A stretch of 7,639 nucleotides of DNA from DATDPY01 sp964395765 (GTDB lineage Bacteria > Bacteroidota > Bacteroidia > Cytophagales > Cyclobacteriaceae): NCBI GenBank assembly GCA_964395765.1, contig CAYNCU010000206.1, positions 1 through 7,639 on the forward strand, written 5' to 3'. The position numbers and the translations under genes are program-made. The notes below the pieces were generated by a model. That model was not told the origin of the DNA. It ran no database searches and was given only the letters and a program-made list of their open reading frames with translations. Shown here one piece after another: positions 1 through 6,754 of the stretch. Within the stretch, counting starts at the first letter, position 1; every line of letters begins with the position of its first letter.

Positions 1-310
1 CATTCTCAGACAAAATTAAATGGTTACTTAAAACCGACAGCGAAATGTTAACCTTTTATTATCTTTAAATAGAGATTAATTAACCTGGATTTAGCCTGGG
101 AGCCTGTAGCCATGTAATAAAACCCCATTAAAAAATTATTTTTCTTTGCCTTCCTTATTCCGGGCTTTCTTCATTTGAATATGGGTTATTACCGGTCGTC
201 GTGAGCAGGATCATCTATGAGGTAAAAGTACAACTTCCTGCCATGCAGAAAGAGAGGGATGAGCAGTCACAAATCAGGATTATGAAATGAAAACACTTAC
301 CACAAAAATT
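1..310. other. Intergenic region without a convincing gene, possible gene remnant
   Basis: This stretch lies downstream of the glucanase gene and has no complete gene that I recognise. The first 130 bases are AT-rich with stops in all frames. On the + strand one frame is open for 52 codons (132-290). Its end reads like real protein (VVVSRIIYEVKVQLPAMQKE, then DEQSQIRIMK and TGA) but it has no good start. Its stop overlaps a new ATG in an ATGA arrangement (287-290); the new frame ends after 16 codons at 337. No tRNA-like arms or long repeats were seen. It could be a decayed + strand gene pair or plain spacer. Confidence 0.4.
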
Positions 311-331
311 AAAAAAACCGGGTTACCCAGG
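311..331 (-). terminator. Rho-independent terminator of the glucanase gene
   Basis: Read on the - strand, a compact GC-rich hairpin (CCTGGGTAACCCGG: CC+GGG paired with CCC+GG, one bulged T, loop TAA) is followed directly by seven T residues (complement of 311-317) and a further AT-rich run. It lies 20 bases after the glucanase stop codon, as expected for an intrinsic terminator of that gene. The stem is short (5 pairs with a bulge), so efficiency is uncertain. Confidence 0.55.
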
Positions 332-351
332 CTTTAAAGACGGGAAGAAAT

Positions 352-1707
352 TCATTCACCGGAATAGCCTTCGAAACCAAGTTTAGCAAGTCCTTTTTTT
401 ACCTCCGGGCACGACATGAAAAGTTTCCATAAAAGCCCTGACCGGTAATTTTCGATCATATCGATAATGGGCCCCTGGTCGATGGCAAGATAACGCTGAA
501 TGTACCAGTTGTCGCTTTCGCTGAAGGCGTCGTAAAAACCGAAAGGTCCCCAGAGTTTATCATGATAGTTATAATAGAGGTTCTTCAGAACATCCATCGA
601 ATATTCGGGGGTGTACGGGAAGGATGAAAGGGCAGCCGTGGGGCTGATCACTCCGAGATCGTTGGAAGGGCTGTGCGCCGAGTAACCTTTAATGGAATAG
701 CTGGCCGTAAGTCCCCAGCAATTTTTACCGTAGCCTTTATATCCTTTCGGATTTTTAATGCAATATTCCCGGTCGATCAGGACGCAGTTTTTATTATGCT
801 GCCAGTAGTCGGCATATTCGTCTTTCAGGTTATGGGGATCGAGGCCCAGGAAAGAATAATGTTCCCAGAAAAGAGGACCGCCATATTTTTCCGCGTCGTT
901 GTGTTTCAGGGTAAGCAGGTAACCGTAAGTGACCACGCTGTCACGGATCCCGCCGTTCCTGGCCCAACCCTGGTGATATACTTCAGCGGGAACATCATGG
1001 GTGGGTGAAGAGGCAGCCAGGACATATGTGATCAGGCATTCGTTGTACCCCTGTATGGGAAAGTTCATTTGCCAGGCATAGTCAGGTGACCAGTGCCAGT
1101 AAAGTACATTTTTTCCGCCATGCCGGTACCAACTCCAGTCGACCCCGCGCCACAACGAATCAATAGAAGTGGCCAGCGCCTGTTCCTTATCGTTGCCATT
1201 CAGGAAAAATTGACGGGCGCATAAGAGGCCCTGGACAAGGTAGGATGTCTCTACGAGATCGCCGCCGTCATCTTTTTCACCGAAAGGCTTCACTTTGCCG
1301 GTTTTACCATATAACCAGTGCGGCCAGGCGCCATGAAAGCGATCGGCCCGTTTCAGGTAAGTGGCAATGTGTCGGATCCTATCATAACCCTGCTTCCTGG
1401 TAATGAATCCACGCTGAATGCCCACCAGGATCGCCATGATGCCAAAACCGCTTCCCCCGACCGCCACCACGTTCTTGTCATTAGCCGGATAAACACCATC
1501 TACATGAAATCTTTCCCTTGCCATCCCGGAAACCGGTTCGGCCCCGTTCCAGAAATACCGGAAAGTCTGGTATTCTACCAGGGTGAGCAAAGAATCGCTG
1601 CTTAATGAATCGGTTCGCGAAAATATGGAATTAGCCTGTGGCGCATGATGACAGGCGGATAAAGCCGGAAAAAGAAAAAGCAGAAGTAAATATTTGAAAT
1701 TTTTCAA
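352..1707 (-). CDS. GH144-type endo-beta-1,2-glucanase, predicted lipoprotein
   Basis: The protein resembles the glycoamylase-like family (PF10091) that includes the GH144 beta-1,2-glucanases described from Chitinophaga and Parabacteroides. These enzymes cut beta-1,2-linked glucans to sophoro-oligosaccharides. The open frame reaches up to 1755 but has no ATG before the mature part. I place the start at an internal TTG (1705-1707), which gives a clean lipoprotein signal KNFKYLLLLFLFPALSAC with lipobox LSAC. Counted from 1755 (467 codons), the lipobox Cys is residue 35. Visible blocks are EYQTFRYFWNGAEP (61-74), an acidic cluster DDGGDLVET (162-170), WHWSPDYAWQMNFPIQGYNE (220-239), and the Gly/Trp-rich C-terminal half with NCWGLTASY (345-353) and GPFGFYDAFS (403-412). 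Residues D162, D163, D166, E169 and E239 are candidates for the catalytic cleft; I did not align them. Length fits full GH144 enzymes. The Cys suggests attachment to the outer or inner membrane facing the periplasm or surface. No SusC/SusD or GH3 beta-glucosidase is next to it. The family call is strong, the exact substrate less so. Confidence 0.85.
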   Translation of the reverse strand: MKNFKYLLLLFLFPALSACHHAPQANSIFSRTDSLSSDSLLTLVEYQTFRYFWNGAEPVSGMARERFHVDGVYPANDKNVVAVGGSGFGIMAILVGIQRGFITRKQGYDRIRHIATYLKRADRFHGAWPHWLYGKTGKVKPFGEKDDGGDLVETSYLVQGLLCARQFFLNGNDKEQALATSIDSLWRGVDWSWYRHGGKNVLYWHWSPDYAWQMNFPIQGYNECLITYVLAASSPTHDVPAEVYHQGWARNGGIRDSVVTYGYLLTLKHNDAEKYGGPLFWEHYSFLGLDPHNLKDEYADYWQHNKNCVLIDREYCIKNPKGYKGYGKNCWGLTASYSIKGYSAHSPSNDLGVISPTAALSSFPYTPEYSMDVLKNLYYNYHDKLWGPFGFYDAFSESDNWYIQRYLAIDQGPIIDMIENYRSGLLWKLFMSCPEVKKGLAKLGFEGYSGE

Positions 1708-1728
1708 CTGAATGGTGTACTTGAAAAT

Positions 1729-1760
1729 TAAAAATAATGAAAAAAGAAAAATCAATGCAA
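1729..1760 (-). promoter_or_regulatory. Candidate Bacteroidota-type promoter of the glucanase gene
   Basis: On the - strand a TTG (1758-1760) is followed after 21 bases by TATTTTTA (1729-1736), which matches the Bacteroidota -7 element TAnnTTTG except for the last base. Transcription would begin around 1720, just before the TTG start proposed at 1707 and after the longer start at 1755. It therefore fits the shorter gene model. The region is very T-rich, so a chance match is quite possible. Confidence 0.3.
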
Positions 1761-1828
1761 CAAGTTAGAAAAAAACGTGGCGCGAAAAGGAAAATAGCTA
1801 TTAAAAAATCATGAAGAGTCCCTGATGG

Positions 1829-1862
1829 TTGTACCTTGCGGATCGAAATATTCGTATTTTTA
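1829..1862 (+). promoter_or_regulatory. Candidate Bacteroidota-type promoter of the alpha/beta hydrolase gene
   Basis: TATTTTTA (1855-1862) matches TAnnTTTG at all but the last base. Upstream TTG triplets lie at 1829 (gap 23) and 1836 (gap 16), neither at the ideal spacing. Transcription would start about ten bases before the ATG at 1880. The evidence is weak and rests only on pattern and position in the divergent gap. Confidence 0.22.
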
Positions 1863-1879
1863 GCCACAAATTCAATCGT

Positions 1880-2884
1880 ATGAAAAAGCTATCCTATATT
1901 CTTTCAGTTCCTGTAATATTAGCTGTAATTTATTTTGCCGGCCCAAAATATAATGTCCCGGCTTTTAATAAAAAACTCCCTGAGATTACCCTTACAGGTG
2001 ACTCCCTGGAAAATTATGTGAACCTTCATGAATCGGAAATAAAAAATATTAAGTACGATAACGAAGCAAGGATTGTCTGGGCGAATGATTCATTGAAAAA
2101 TAAAACTCCTTATGCCATTGTATACCTTCACGGTTTTTCCGCCAGCCAGGGGGAGGGCATACCGGTTCATACCGATTTTGCGAAAAGGTACGGCTGTAAC
2201 TTATACCTCTCGCGCTTGTATGATCATGGTATTAGCTCTGATGAAGCGCTTCTTCATATGACTCCCGACAGCCTCGTAAATTCCGCCAAACAGGCTATCG
2301 CCATCGGGAAACAACTGGGTGATAAAGTAATTCTAATGAGTACATCCACCGGGGGAACCTTGTCCCTGTACCTGGCAGGAGGCGATCCCGATATTGCCGG
2401 TTTGATCTTATACTCCCCGAATATACGTGTTAATAACCCGTTTATATTCCTGCTTACCGGCCATTGGGGACTTAAAATAGGGAGAATGGTGGCCGGCGGG
2501 GATAACCTCGTTTACCCCGTCAAAAGCAGGGAAGACAGTCTGTACTGGGACAATACTTACCGGGTGGAAGCGGTGGTATACCTGCAGGCATTGATTGACA
2601 AAACCATGAATCAAAAAACATTTTCATCCGTGACCCAGCCGGTATTCCTGGGGTATTATTATAAGGATGAAAAACACCAGGACCCGACGTGTAAAGTAAG
2701 CGCCATGCTTAAAATGTTCAATGAGCTGGGCACACCTGAAAATAAAAAAGTGAAACAGGCCTTTCCCGATGCAGGTGAACATGTGATCGCCTGCGAATAC
2801 AAATCGAAAGACTGGAAAGGGGTGGAGGAAGCTACTTTCCGCTTTGCCGAAAATGTTCTGGGGTTAAAACCGGTAAAGGAATGA
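1880..2884 (+). CDS. Membrane-anchored alpha/beta hydrolase (serine esterase/lipase-like)
   Basis: The 334-residue protein begins at ATG 1880. An in-frame TTG at 1829 would add 17 charged residues before the membrane segment and is less likely. The N-terminus MKKLSYILSVPVILAVIYFAG is one hydrophobic helix, so the enzyme domain should be tethered to the inner membrane and face the periplasm, or be exported. The alpha/beta hydrolase fold is shown by the oxyanion-loop motif YLHGFSAS (82-89), the strand-elbow-helix VILMSTSTGGTLSLYLAGG (150-168) with likely nucleophile Ser156, a late Asp (D263 or D268 in YKDEKHQD) and His301 in AGEHVIA. Together these make a plausible Ser-Asp-His triad. The elbow reads S-T-S-T-G where G-x-S-x-G is usual. 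The family (Hydrolase_4/serine aminopeptidase-like) includes carboxylesterases and lysophospholipases; the substrate cannot be read from sequence. It is divergent from the glucanase and convergent with the permease gene, 46 bp away. No Shine-Dalgarno sequence is seen. Confidence 0.8.
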   Translation: MKKLSYILSVPVILAVIYFAGPKYNVPAFNKKLPEITLTGDSLENYVNLHESEIKNIKYDNEARIVWANDSLKNKTPYAIVYLHGFSASQGEGIPVHTDFAKRYGCNLYLSRLYDHGISSDEALLHMTPDSLVNSAKQAIAIGKQLGDKVILMSTSTGGTLSLYLAGGDPDIAGLILYSPNIRVNNPFIFLLTGHWGLKIGRMVAGGDNLVYPVKSREDSLYWDNTYRVEAVVYLQALIDKTMNQKTFSSVTQPVFLGYYYKDEKHQDPTCKVSAMLKMFNELGTPENKKVKQAFPDAGEHVIACEYKSKDWKGVEEATFRFAENVLGLKPVKE

Positions 2885-2930
2885 TATCTTTTAATATCTT
2901 ATTCCAGATTGCTGTTTTCAGATCTTCGAT

Positions 2931-5381
2931 TTATTCGTAGCGAAGCGTATCGACCGGGTTCAGGGAAGAAGTCCTCACTGAATGAAAACTTGTGGTTACA
3001 AAGGCGATCAGCAGCGCCCCGGCACCGGCAAGTATAAATATTACCCCATCGATTCCGGTCTTGTAGGCAAAATTCTGCAGCCATAAATTCGCCACATACC
3101 AGGCCAGGGGAGAAGCAAGAATGGCCGCTATTATGATCAGCACAAGAATATCCCTGAATAACAGAAAGATCAACTGGCTTGACGATGCGCCCAATACTTT
3201 CCTGACCCCGATTTCTTTTGTTCGTTGTTCCGCCGTGAAAGCCGACAGGCCGAAAATTCCAAGTAATGAAACGGCAAGGCAGATACCTGATAAAATTGAT
3301 ATCAGGCTGGATTGCCTTTCGTCGGCCTGATAAGATTCATTGAAATGCTCGTCGAGAAAATAATAATCAAATGGATGAGTCGGATCCAGTTGTGACCATT
3401 TCTTTTTCAGGAAATCCATAGTATTTACAAGGTTTGTCCCTGAAAGCCTGATATAAAAATTACCACCGTCATCCACGGGTTCGATAATTTCCGGGTCAAT
3501 CGGATTGTGCAGCGACGAAATGTTGAAATCCTTCACTACCCCGATCACATGACCCGGTTCCTTGCCGTGAAAATGCATAATTTCCTTTCCGAGCGCATCC
3601 CTGAGGTCAGATCCTTTTTTGTTGGGATCATACCATCCCAGCCTGCGCGCAGCGGTTTCATTGATAATGAACGATCTTCCGCCTTTGTCTCCCTCGTTGT
3701 TTTCGTGAAAATCCCTGCCGGCCAGTATCGTAAATCCCATGGTCTTTATAAAATTTCCGCCTACATATAATCCGTTAAATGCCTGGTTTGCCATAACAGA
3801 ATCCGTCTCGACCTTATAAACGGAAGCACCGGGCCGACCACCCGGAACATTATAGGCAAGGGCTACGGATTTGATACCGCTATAGGAGTTCAACTCGTTG
3901 CGGATGACAGGAATATTATTTTCGACAATAGAATCTTCAATTGGAACAATGAGCAAATGATCCTTATTAAATCCTAAATCTTTATTTCTGACATAACGGA
4001 TCTGATCTTTCATGATGAGTGTGCAGATGATCACACCTATTGATATGGTAAATTGTAATATCACCAGCAACCTTCTGAGGCTGGTACCGGTGGTCGTGGA
4101 ATGAAAGGAGCCTTTCATTGACTTGATTATCCCCAGTCGGGGGAGGTAAAGGGCGGGATAAAGGCCCGATAAAAGACCGATCAAAAGGGTAATGCCTATG
4201 CTGCCGTATAGAAGAAGAGGATTGTGGAAAATATCAAGCGATAGTTCTTTTTGGATCAATTCATTAAACGGCGTGGCATAAAGAATGATAAATACAATCA
4301 ACCATGAAAGGGTAAGTGCCACGAAAGAAAGAACCATGGATTCCATAAGAATGGACAATGTCAATCGCTTCTTCCCGGATCCGAAAATTTTCCTTAAACC
4401 GATTTCTTTCATTCTTTTGCCGGAACGAGCTGTTGCCATATTGATATAGTTGATGCAGGCGATCATTAAAATAAAAACCCCGATGGCGCTGAAGGCATAG
4501 AGGTAAGCAACATTACCCTGTGGAAAATCATTTTCCTGCTTTGAATGAAAGTGGATTGACGCCAGGGGTTCGAGATAAAACCAGAGTTTGCTGCTTACGA
4601 TATCGCCGAAAGGCTTGATGTATTTATCATAAAAAGGCTGAAATTTCGTAAAGAGATCCTGGGCATGATAGCCTTTCTGAAATAAAAGATAGGTGTAGGC
4701 ATCGGGATTCCAGATGGCTTCAGAATTGAACTGACCGTCTTTGGTCGCCCATGTCCGGGCATCGACCCCGGACAATAACGCATTGAATTTCATATGCGTA
4801 TTATCGGGAAGGTCCTTCATTATACCCGTCACAATAAAATTCTCTTTATTGTCGAAAAGCAAAAGACTTTTACCTAATGCATCCTGTGGAGTTTTAAAAT
4901 ACTTATCAGCCAGTTTTTTTGTCAATACAATACTATGGGGTTGGGTTAACGCCGTTTTTGGATTGCCTGCAAGGAAAGGGAAGGTGAAAATATCAAATAC
5001 CGTTGAGTCGGTCCAGCAGAAATACCTTTCCCGGAATGCAGGTGCGGATTTTTCATCCGGAAGCGAAACCAAAACCTCATCATCCATCAGGAAACGGGCA
5101 TAAGATTCTATTTCCGGAAAATTATCTTTTAACATCGGGGCCAATTCCCTGGCAGCCGACGGAGTGTGGAATTCTACTCCCGGCCCTTTTACATTCGTCA
5201 CCAGCCTGAAAATCCTGTCATGTTTTTTATTGTATCGGTCATAGGTCAGGTCATTTTGGAGGTAAAGCAAAATGATGATGCTCACTGAAATGCCGATGGA
5301 AAGGCCGGCAATATTTAAAATCGTATAAAATTTATCTTTTAAAAAAGCCCTGAATTTGAGTTTTAATTCGTTGAAGAACAT
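2931..5381 (-). CDS. ABC transporter permease, FtsX/MacB type with duplicated domains
   Basis: An 816-residue inner-membrane protein of the large Bacteroidota permease family with two MacB-like periplasmic domains and two FtsX domains. Likely order: membrane helix 1 (about 21-41, start LNIAGLSIGISVSIIILLYL), periplasmic domain 1 (about 42-290), helices 2-4 (about 293-314, 345-369, 388-412), helix 5 (about 437-457), periplasmic domain 2 (about 458-690), and helices 6-8 (about 693-714, 738-764, 778-798). The duplication shows in the repeated cytoplasmic signature KRMKEIGLRKIFGSGKK (322-338) and QRTKEIGVRKVLGASSS (719-735), which follows the first helix of each FtsX unit and in this family contacts the ATPase. 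The C-terminus NPVDTLRYE is typical. No ATP-binding domain is present in the protein or elsewhere in the window, so it must use an ATPase encoded elsewhere. Such systems act in export or in coupling ATP hydrolysis to periplasmic events; the substrate is unknown. The start ATG at 5381 has an A-rich leader without Shine-Dalgarno, 164 bp from menA. Confidence 0.9.
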   Translation of the reverse strand: MFFNELKLKFRAFLKDKFYTILNIAGLSIGISVSIIILLYLQNDLTYDRYNKKHDRIFRLVTNVKGPGVEFHTPSAARELAPMLKDNFPEIESYARFLMDDEVLVSLPDEKSAPAFRERYFCWTDSTVFDIFTFPFLAGNPKTALTQPHSIVLTKKLADKYFKTPQDALGKSLLLFDNKENFIVTGIMKDLPDNTHMKFNALLSGVDARTWATKDGQFNSEAIWNPDAYTYLLFQKGYHAQDLFTKFQPFYDKYIKPFGDIVSSKLWFYLEPLASIHFHSKQENDFPQGNVAYLYAFSAIGVFILMIACINYINMATARSGKRMKEIGLRKIFGSGKKRLTLSILMESMVLSFVALTLSWLIVFIILYATPFNELIQKELSLDIFHNPLLLYGSIGITLLIGLLSGLYPALYLPRLGIIKSMKGSFHSTTTGTSLRRLLVILQFTISIGVIICTLIMKDQIRYVRNKDLGFNKDHLLIVPIEDSIVENNIPVIRNELNSYSGIKSVALAYNVPGGRPGASVYKVETDSVMANQAFNGLYVGGNFIKTMGFTILAGRDFHENNEGDKGGRSFIINETAARRLGWYDPNKKGSDLRDALGKEIMHFHGKEPGHVIGVVKDFNISSLHNPIDPEIIEPVDDGGNFYIRLSGTNLVNTMDFLKKKWSQLDPTHPFDYYFLDEHFNESYQADERQSSLISILSGICLAVSLLGIFGLSAFTAEQRTKEIGVRKVLGASSSQLIFLLFRDILVLIIIAAILASPLAWYVANLWLQNFAYKTGIDGVIFILAGAGALLIAFVTTSFHSVRTSSLNPVDTLRYE

Positions 5382-5545
5382 GGTTGTTGTTTATTTCGGT
5401 TATTTTCATTCCTTATAATCCGATCGGTGATTAAATCTACCTTTCGGCAATCCTGCAATATCTGTAATTTATATAGGGATACAATATTCATATATCATAG
5501 TTACCGAATTAGATGTTTTTCAACGCCAAAAAGTTGCAAAAAAGT

Positions 5546-6448
5546 TTATTTTTCGAGCAAAAGGCCAATTCCGAAGGTTAATACAAAGAAAAGAGTAGTG
5601 AGGGCCATTTTTCGAAGGCATGCATCCAGCTTTTCGGAAGCGGAGAGGGCGGCAACCTGATTTCCGTTGATGATGAGTAATGGCGTTGAAAAAAGAAAGA
5701 GAAACTGAAAGGGACCCCGGAAATCCAGTAAATTGTAGGCAAGGGCTGCTACCCAGCCGGCTGATAAGAGGAACCAGTGATACTTAACGGCTGCCAGCCG
5801 CCCGATCCTTACCGGTATTGATTTCTTGCCCGCCAGCTTGTCCGAATCAACATCCCTGATATTGTTAATATTAAGCACAGCCGTGGCAAAAAAGCCGGTA
5901 CTCAGGGCAGGAAGAATATGGATAAGTCTTATCGTACCGGTATTCAGAAAATAGGTTCCGGCGACGCCTACGATGCCGAAAAACAACATAACAAAAATAT
6001 CTCCCAGCCCTGCGTACCCATAAGGTTTTTTACCCATGGTGTAACCCAGTGCGGCAAGAATGGCCAGTATGCCTGCCGCAAGGAAAGAGATAAAATAAAT
6101 AACCCCGAAGGTCAGCAGATGGCTGATAAGAATTAATCCCGAGACCAGGGCGGCCAGGGTAATAACGATTATACCGGTTTTCATTTCAGCCGGAGAAATG
6201 GCCCCGCTGGCAACCGCCCGGGAGGGCCCGGTCCGGTGGGCGCTATCCGCACCATGTTTAAAGTCGCCGTAATCATTGGCCAGGTTTGAAAGGATCTGAA
6301 GAAAAATGGTAGTGAGCCCGCTGAAGATTAGCACATTCCAGCTGAAAGACCCGTCAAACGCCGCCAGGAATGATCCCATGGCGATGCTGGCCAGGGCCAA
6401 TGGCAATGTTCTGAGACGGATGGCTTTTAACCAGGCGCGGACCTTCAT
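5546..6448 (-). CDS. menA: 1,4-dihydroxy-2-naphthoate polyprenyltransferase
   Basis: This 300-residue UbiA-superfamily integral membrane enzyme attaches the polyprenyl chain to 1,4-dihydroxy-2-naphthoate with loss of CO2, giving demethylmenaquinone. This is the membrane step of menaquinone synthesis. Both Asp-rich motifs that bind Mg-diphosphate are present: LANDYGDFKHGAD (56-68; N58, D59, D62, D68) and NNIRDVDSDKLAGKKSIPVR (195-214; D199, D201, D203). The N-terminus WLKAIRLRTLPLALASIAMG and the segment following motif I (HRTGPSRAVASGAIS, 71-85) are typical of MenA rather than of UbiA or heme/chlorophyll homologues. About eight or nine hydrophobic helices fill the rest. Length is normal and nothing is broken. 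The start ATG at 6446-6448 is supported by an AGAGG sequence upstream. No other men genes are in the window. The gene is preceded by a terminator hairpin and so probably has its own promoter. Confidence 0.92.
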   Translation of the reverse strand: MKVRAWLKAIRLRTLPLALASIAMGSFLAAFDGSFSWNVLIFSGLTTIFLQILSNLANDYGDFKHGADSAHRTGPSRAVASGAISPAEMKTGIIVITLAALVSGLILISHLLTFGVIYFISFLAAGILAILAALGYTMGKKPYGYAGLGDIFVMLFFGIVGVAGTYFLNTGTIRLIHILPALSTGFFATAVLNINNIRDVDSDKLAGKKSIPVRIGRLAAVKYHWFLLSAGWVAALAYNLLDFRGPFQFLFLFSTPLLIINGNQVAALSASEKLDACLRKMALTTLFFVLTFGIGLLLEK

Positions 6449-6664
6449 AGAAAAAAACCTCTAAATATTATTGTTTAATGAATACCCGGATTTTGTTTAT
6501 AATGCGAAGATTCGGATAAATACCAATTAACAAAAAATAAATATCAATTAATTTTCAATTTTCAATATCCGGTTTCAGGTCCCCGTTAACAACAGTCGCG
6601 CTTACATTGTGATATCGGGCTGCGGGAAGCCTGTTAAAACAAAAAACCTGGCGAGGAAAGACAT
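6449..6664. other. Intergenic leader of menA with short AT-rich repeats
   Basis: Together with the hairpin at 6665-6717 this fills the 306-base gap between menA and the peroxidase gene. The menA-proximal part (6449-6570) is strongly AT-rich. It contains a short tandem repeat ATTTTCA x2 (6551-6564) and two similar CAATTAA stretches. A - strand TATTTTTT near 6540 partly resembles the TAnnTTTG element and could belong to a menA promoter, but spacing to a TTG is not convincing. The distal part (about 6570-6664) is more GC-rich. A 42-codon - strand frame (6555-6683) runs through it but starts inside the terminator, and I do not call it a gene. Confidence 0.4.
6458..6462 (-). promoter_or_regulatory. 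Shine-Dalgarno-like sequence before menA
   Basis: AGAGG on the - strand stands nine bases before the menA ATG. It is worth noting because the other gene starts in this window show no such motif, as is usual in Bacteroidota. It supports the ATG at 6448 as the true start but may be chance. Confidence 0.35.
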
Positions 6665-6717
6665 AAAAAACCTGTGCAATCATTCATATAATCCATGAAT
6701 AATGCACAGGGTTTTTT
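6665..6717 (-). terminator. Strong bidirectional-looking intrinsic terminator after the peroxidase gene
   Basis: A long inverted repeat: CCTGTGCA (6671-6678) pairs with TGCACAGG (6703-6710), and after a small internal loop ATTCAT (6682-6687) pairs with ATGAAT (6695-6700), leaving a 7-base apical loop. The stem is flanked by A6 (6665-6670) and T6 (6712-6717), so both strands give a hairpin followed by a U run. It begins 37 bases beyond the peroxidase stop codon and would end an argS-peroxidase transcript before menA. No + strand gene leads into it, so use on the - strand is the likely role. Confidence 0.75.
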
Positions 6718-6754
6718 CTGACCGTCAGAATGAAACCGGTTGAATCGCTTTTAT

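Noticed and set aside
673..1605. Long + strand open frames inside the glucanase gene
   Set aside because: They are antisense to a well-conserved enzyme and have no recognisable protein motifs.
1829..1879. TTG-started 17-residue N-terminal extension of the alpha/beta hydrolase
   Set aside because: It would put a charged stretch before the membrane helix and overlaps a promoter-like element; ATG at 1880 gives a normal signal anchor.
2883..2898. GATAT/ATATC inverted repeat between the convergent hydrolase and permease genes
   Set aside because: Five AT-rich pairs with no T tract placed as in an intrinsic terminator; too weak to call.
5420..5427. Palindrome CCGATCGG upstream of the permease, considered as an operator
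   Set aside because: Eight bases only, with no second copy and no regulator gene nearby.
5516..5543. Inverted repeat TTTTTCAAC / GTTGCAAAAA just after the menA stop, considered as a terminator
   Set aside because: The stem is only four GC-containing pairs plus A/T pairs with a bulge, and on the - strand it is not followed by a T run.
6555..6683. 42-codon - strand open frame starting with ATG
   Set aside because: Its start lies inside the loop side of the terminator hairpin, it has no ribosome binding site, and its sequence matches no family I recognise; treated as a chance frame.
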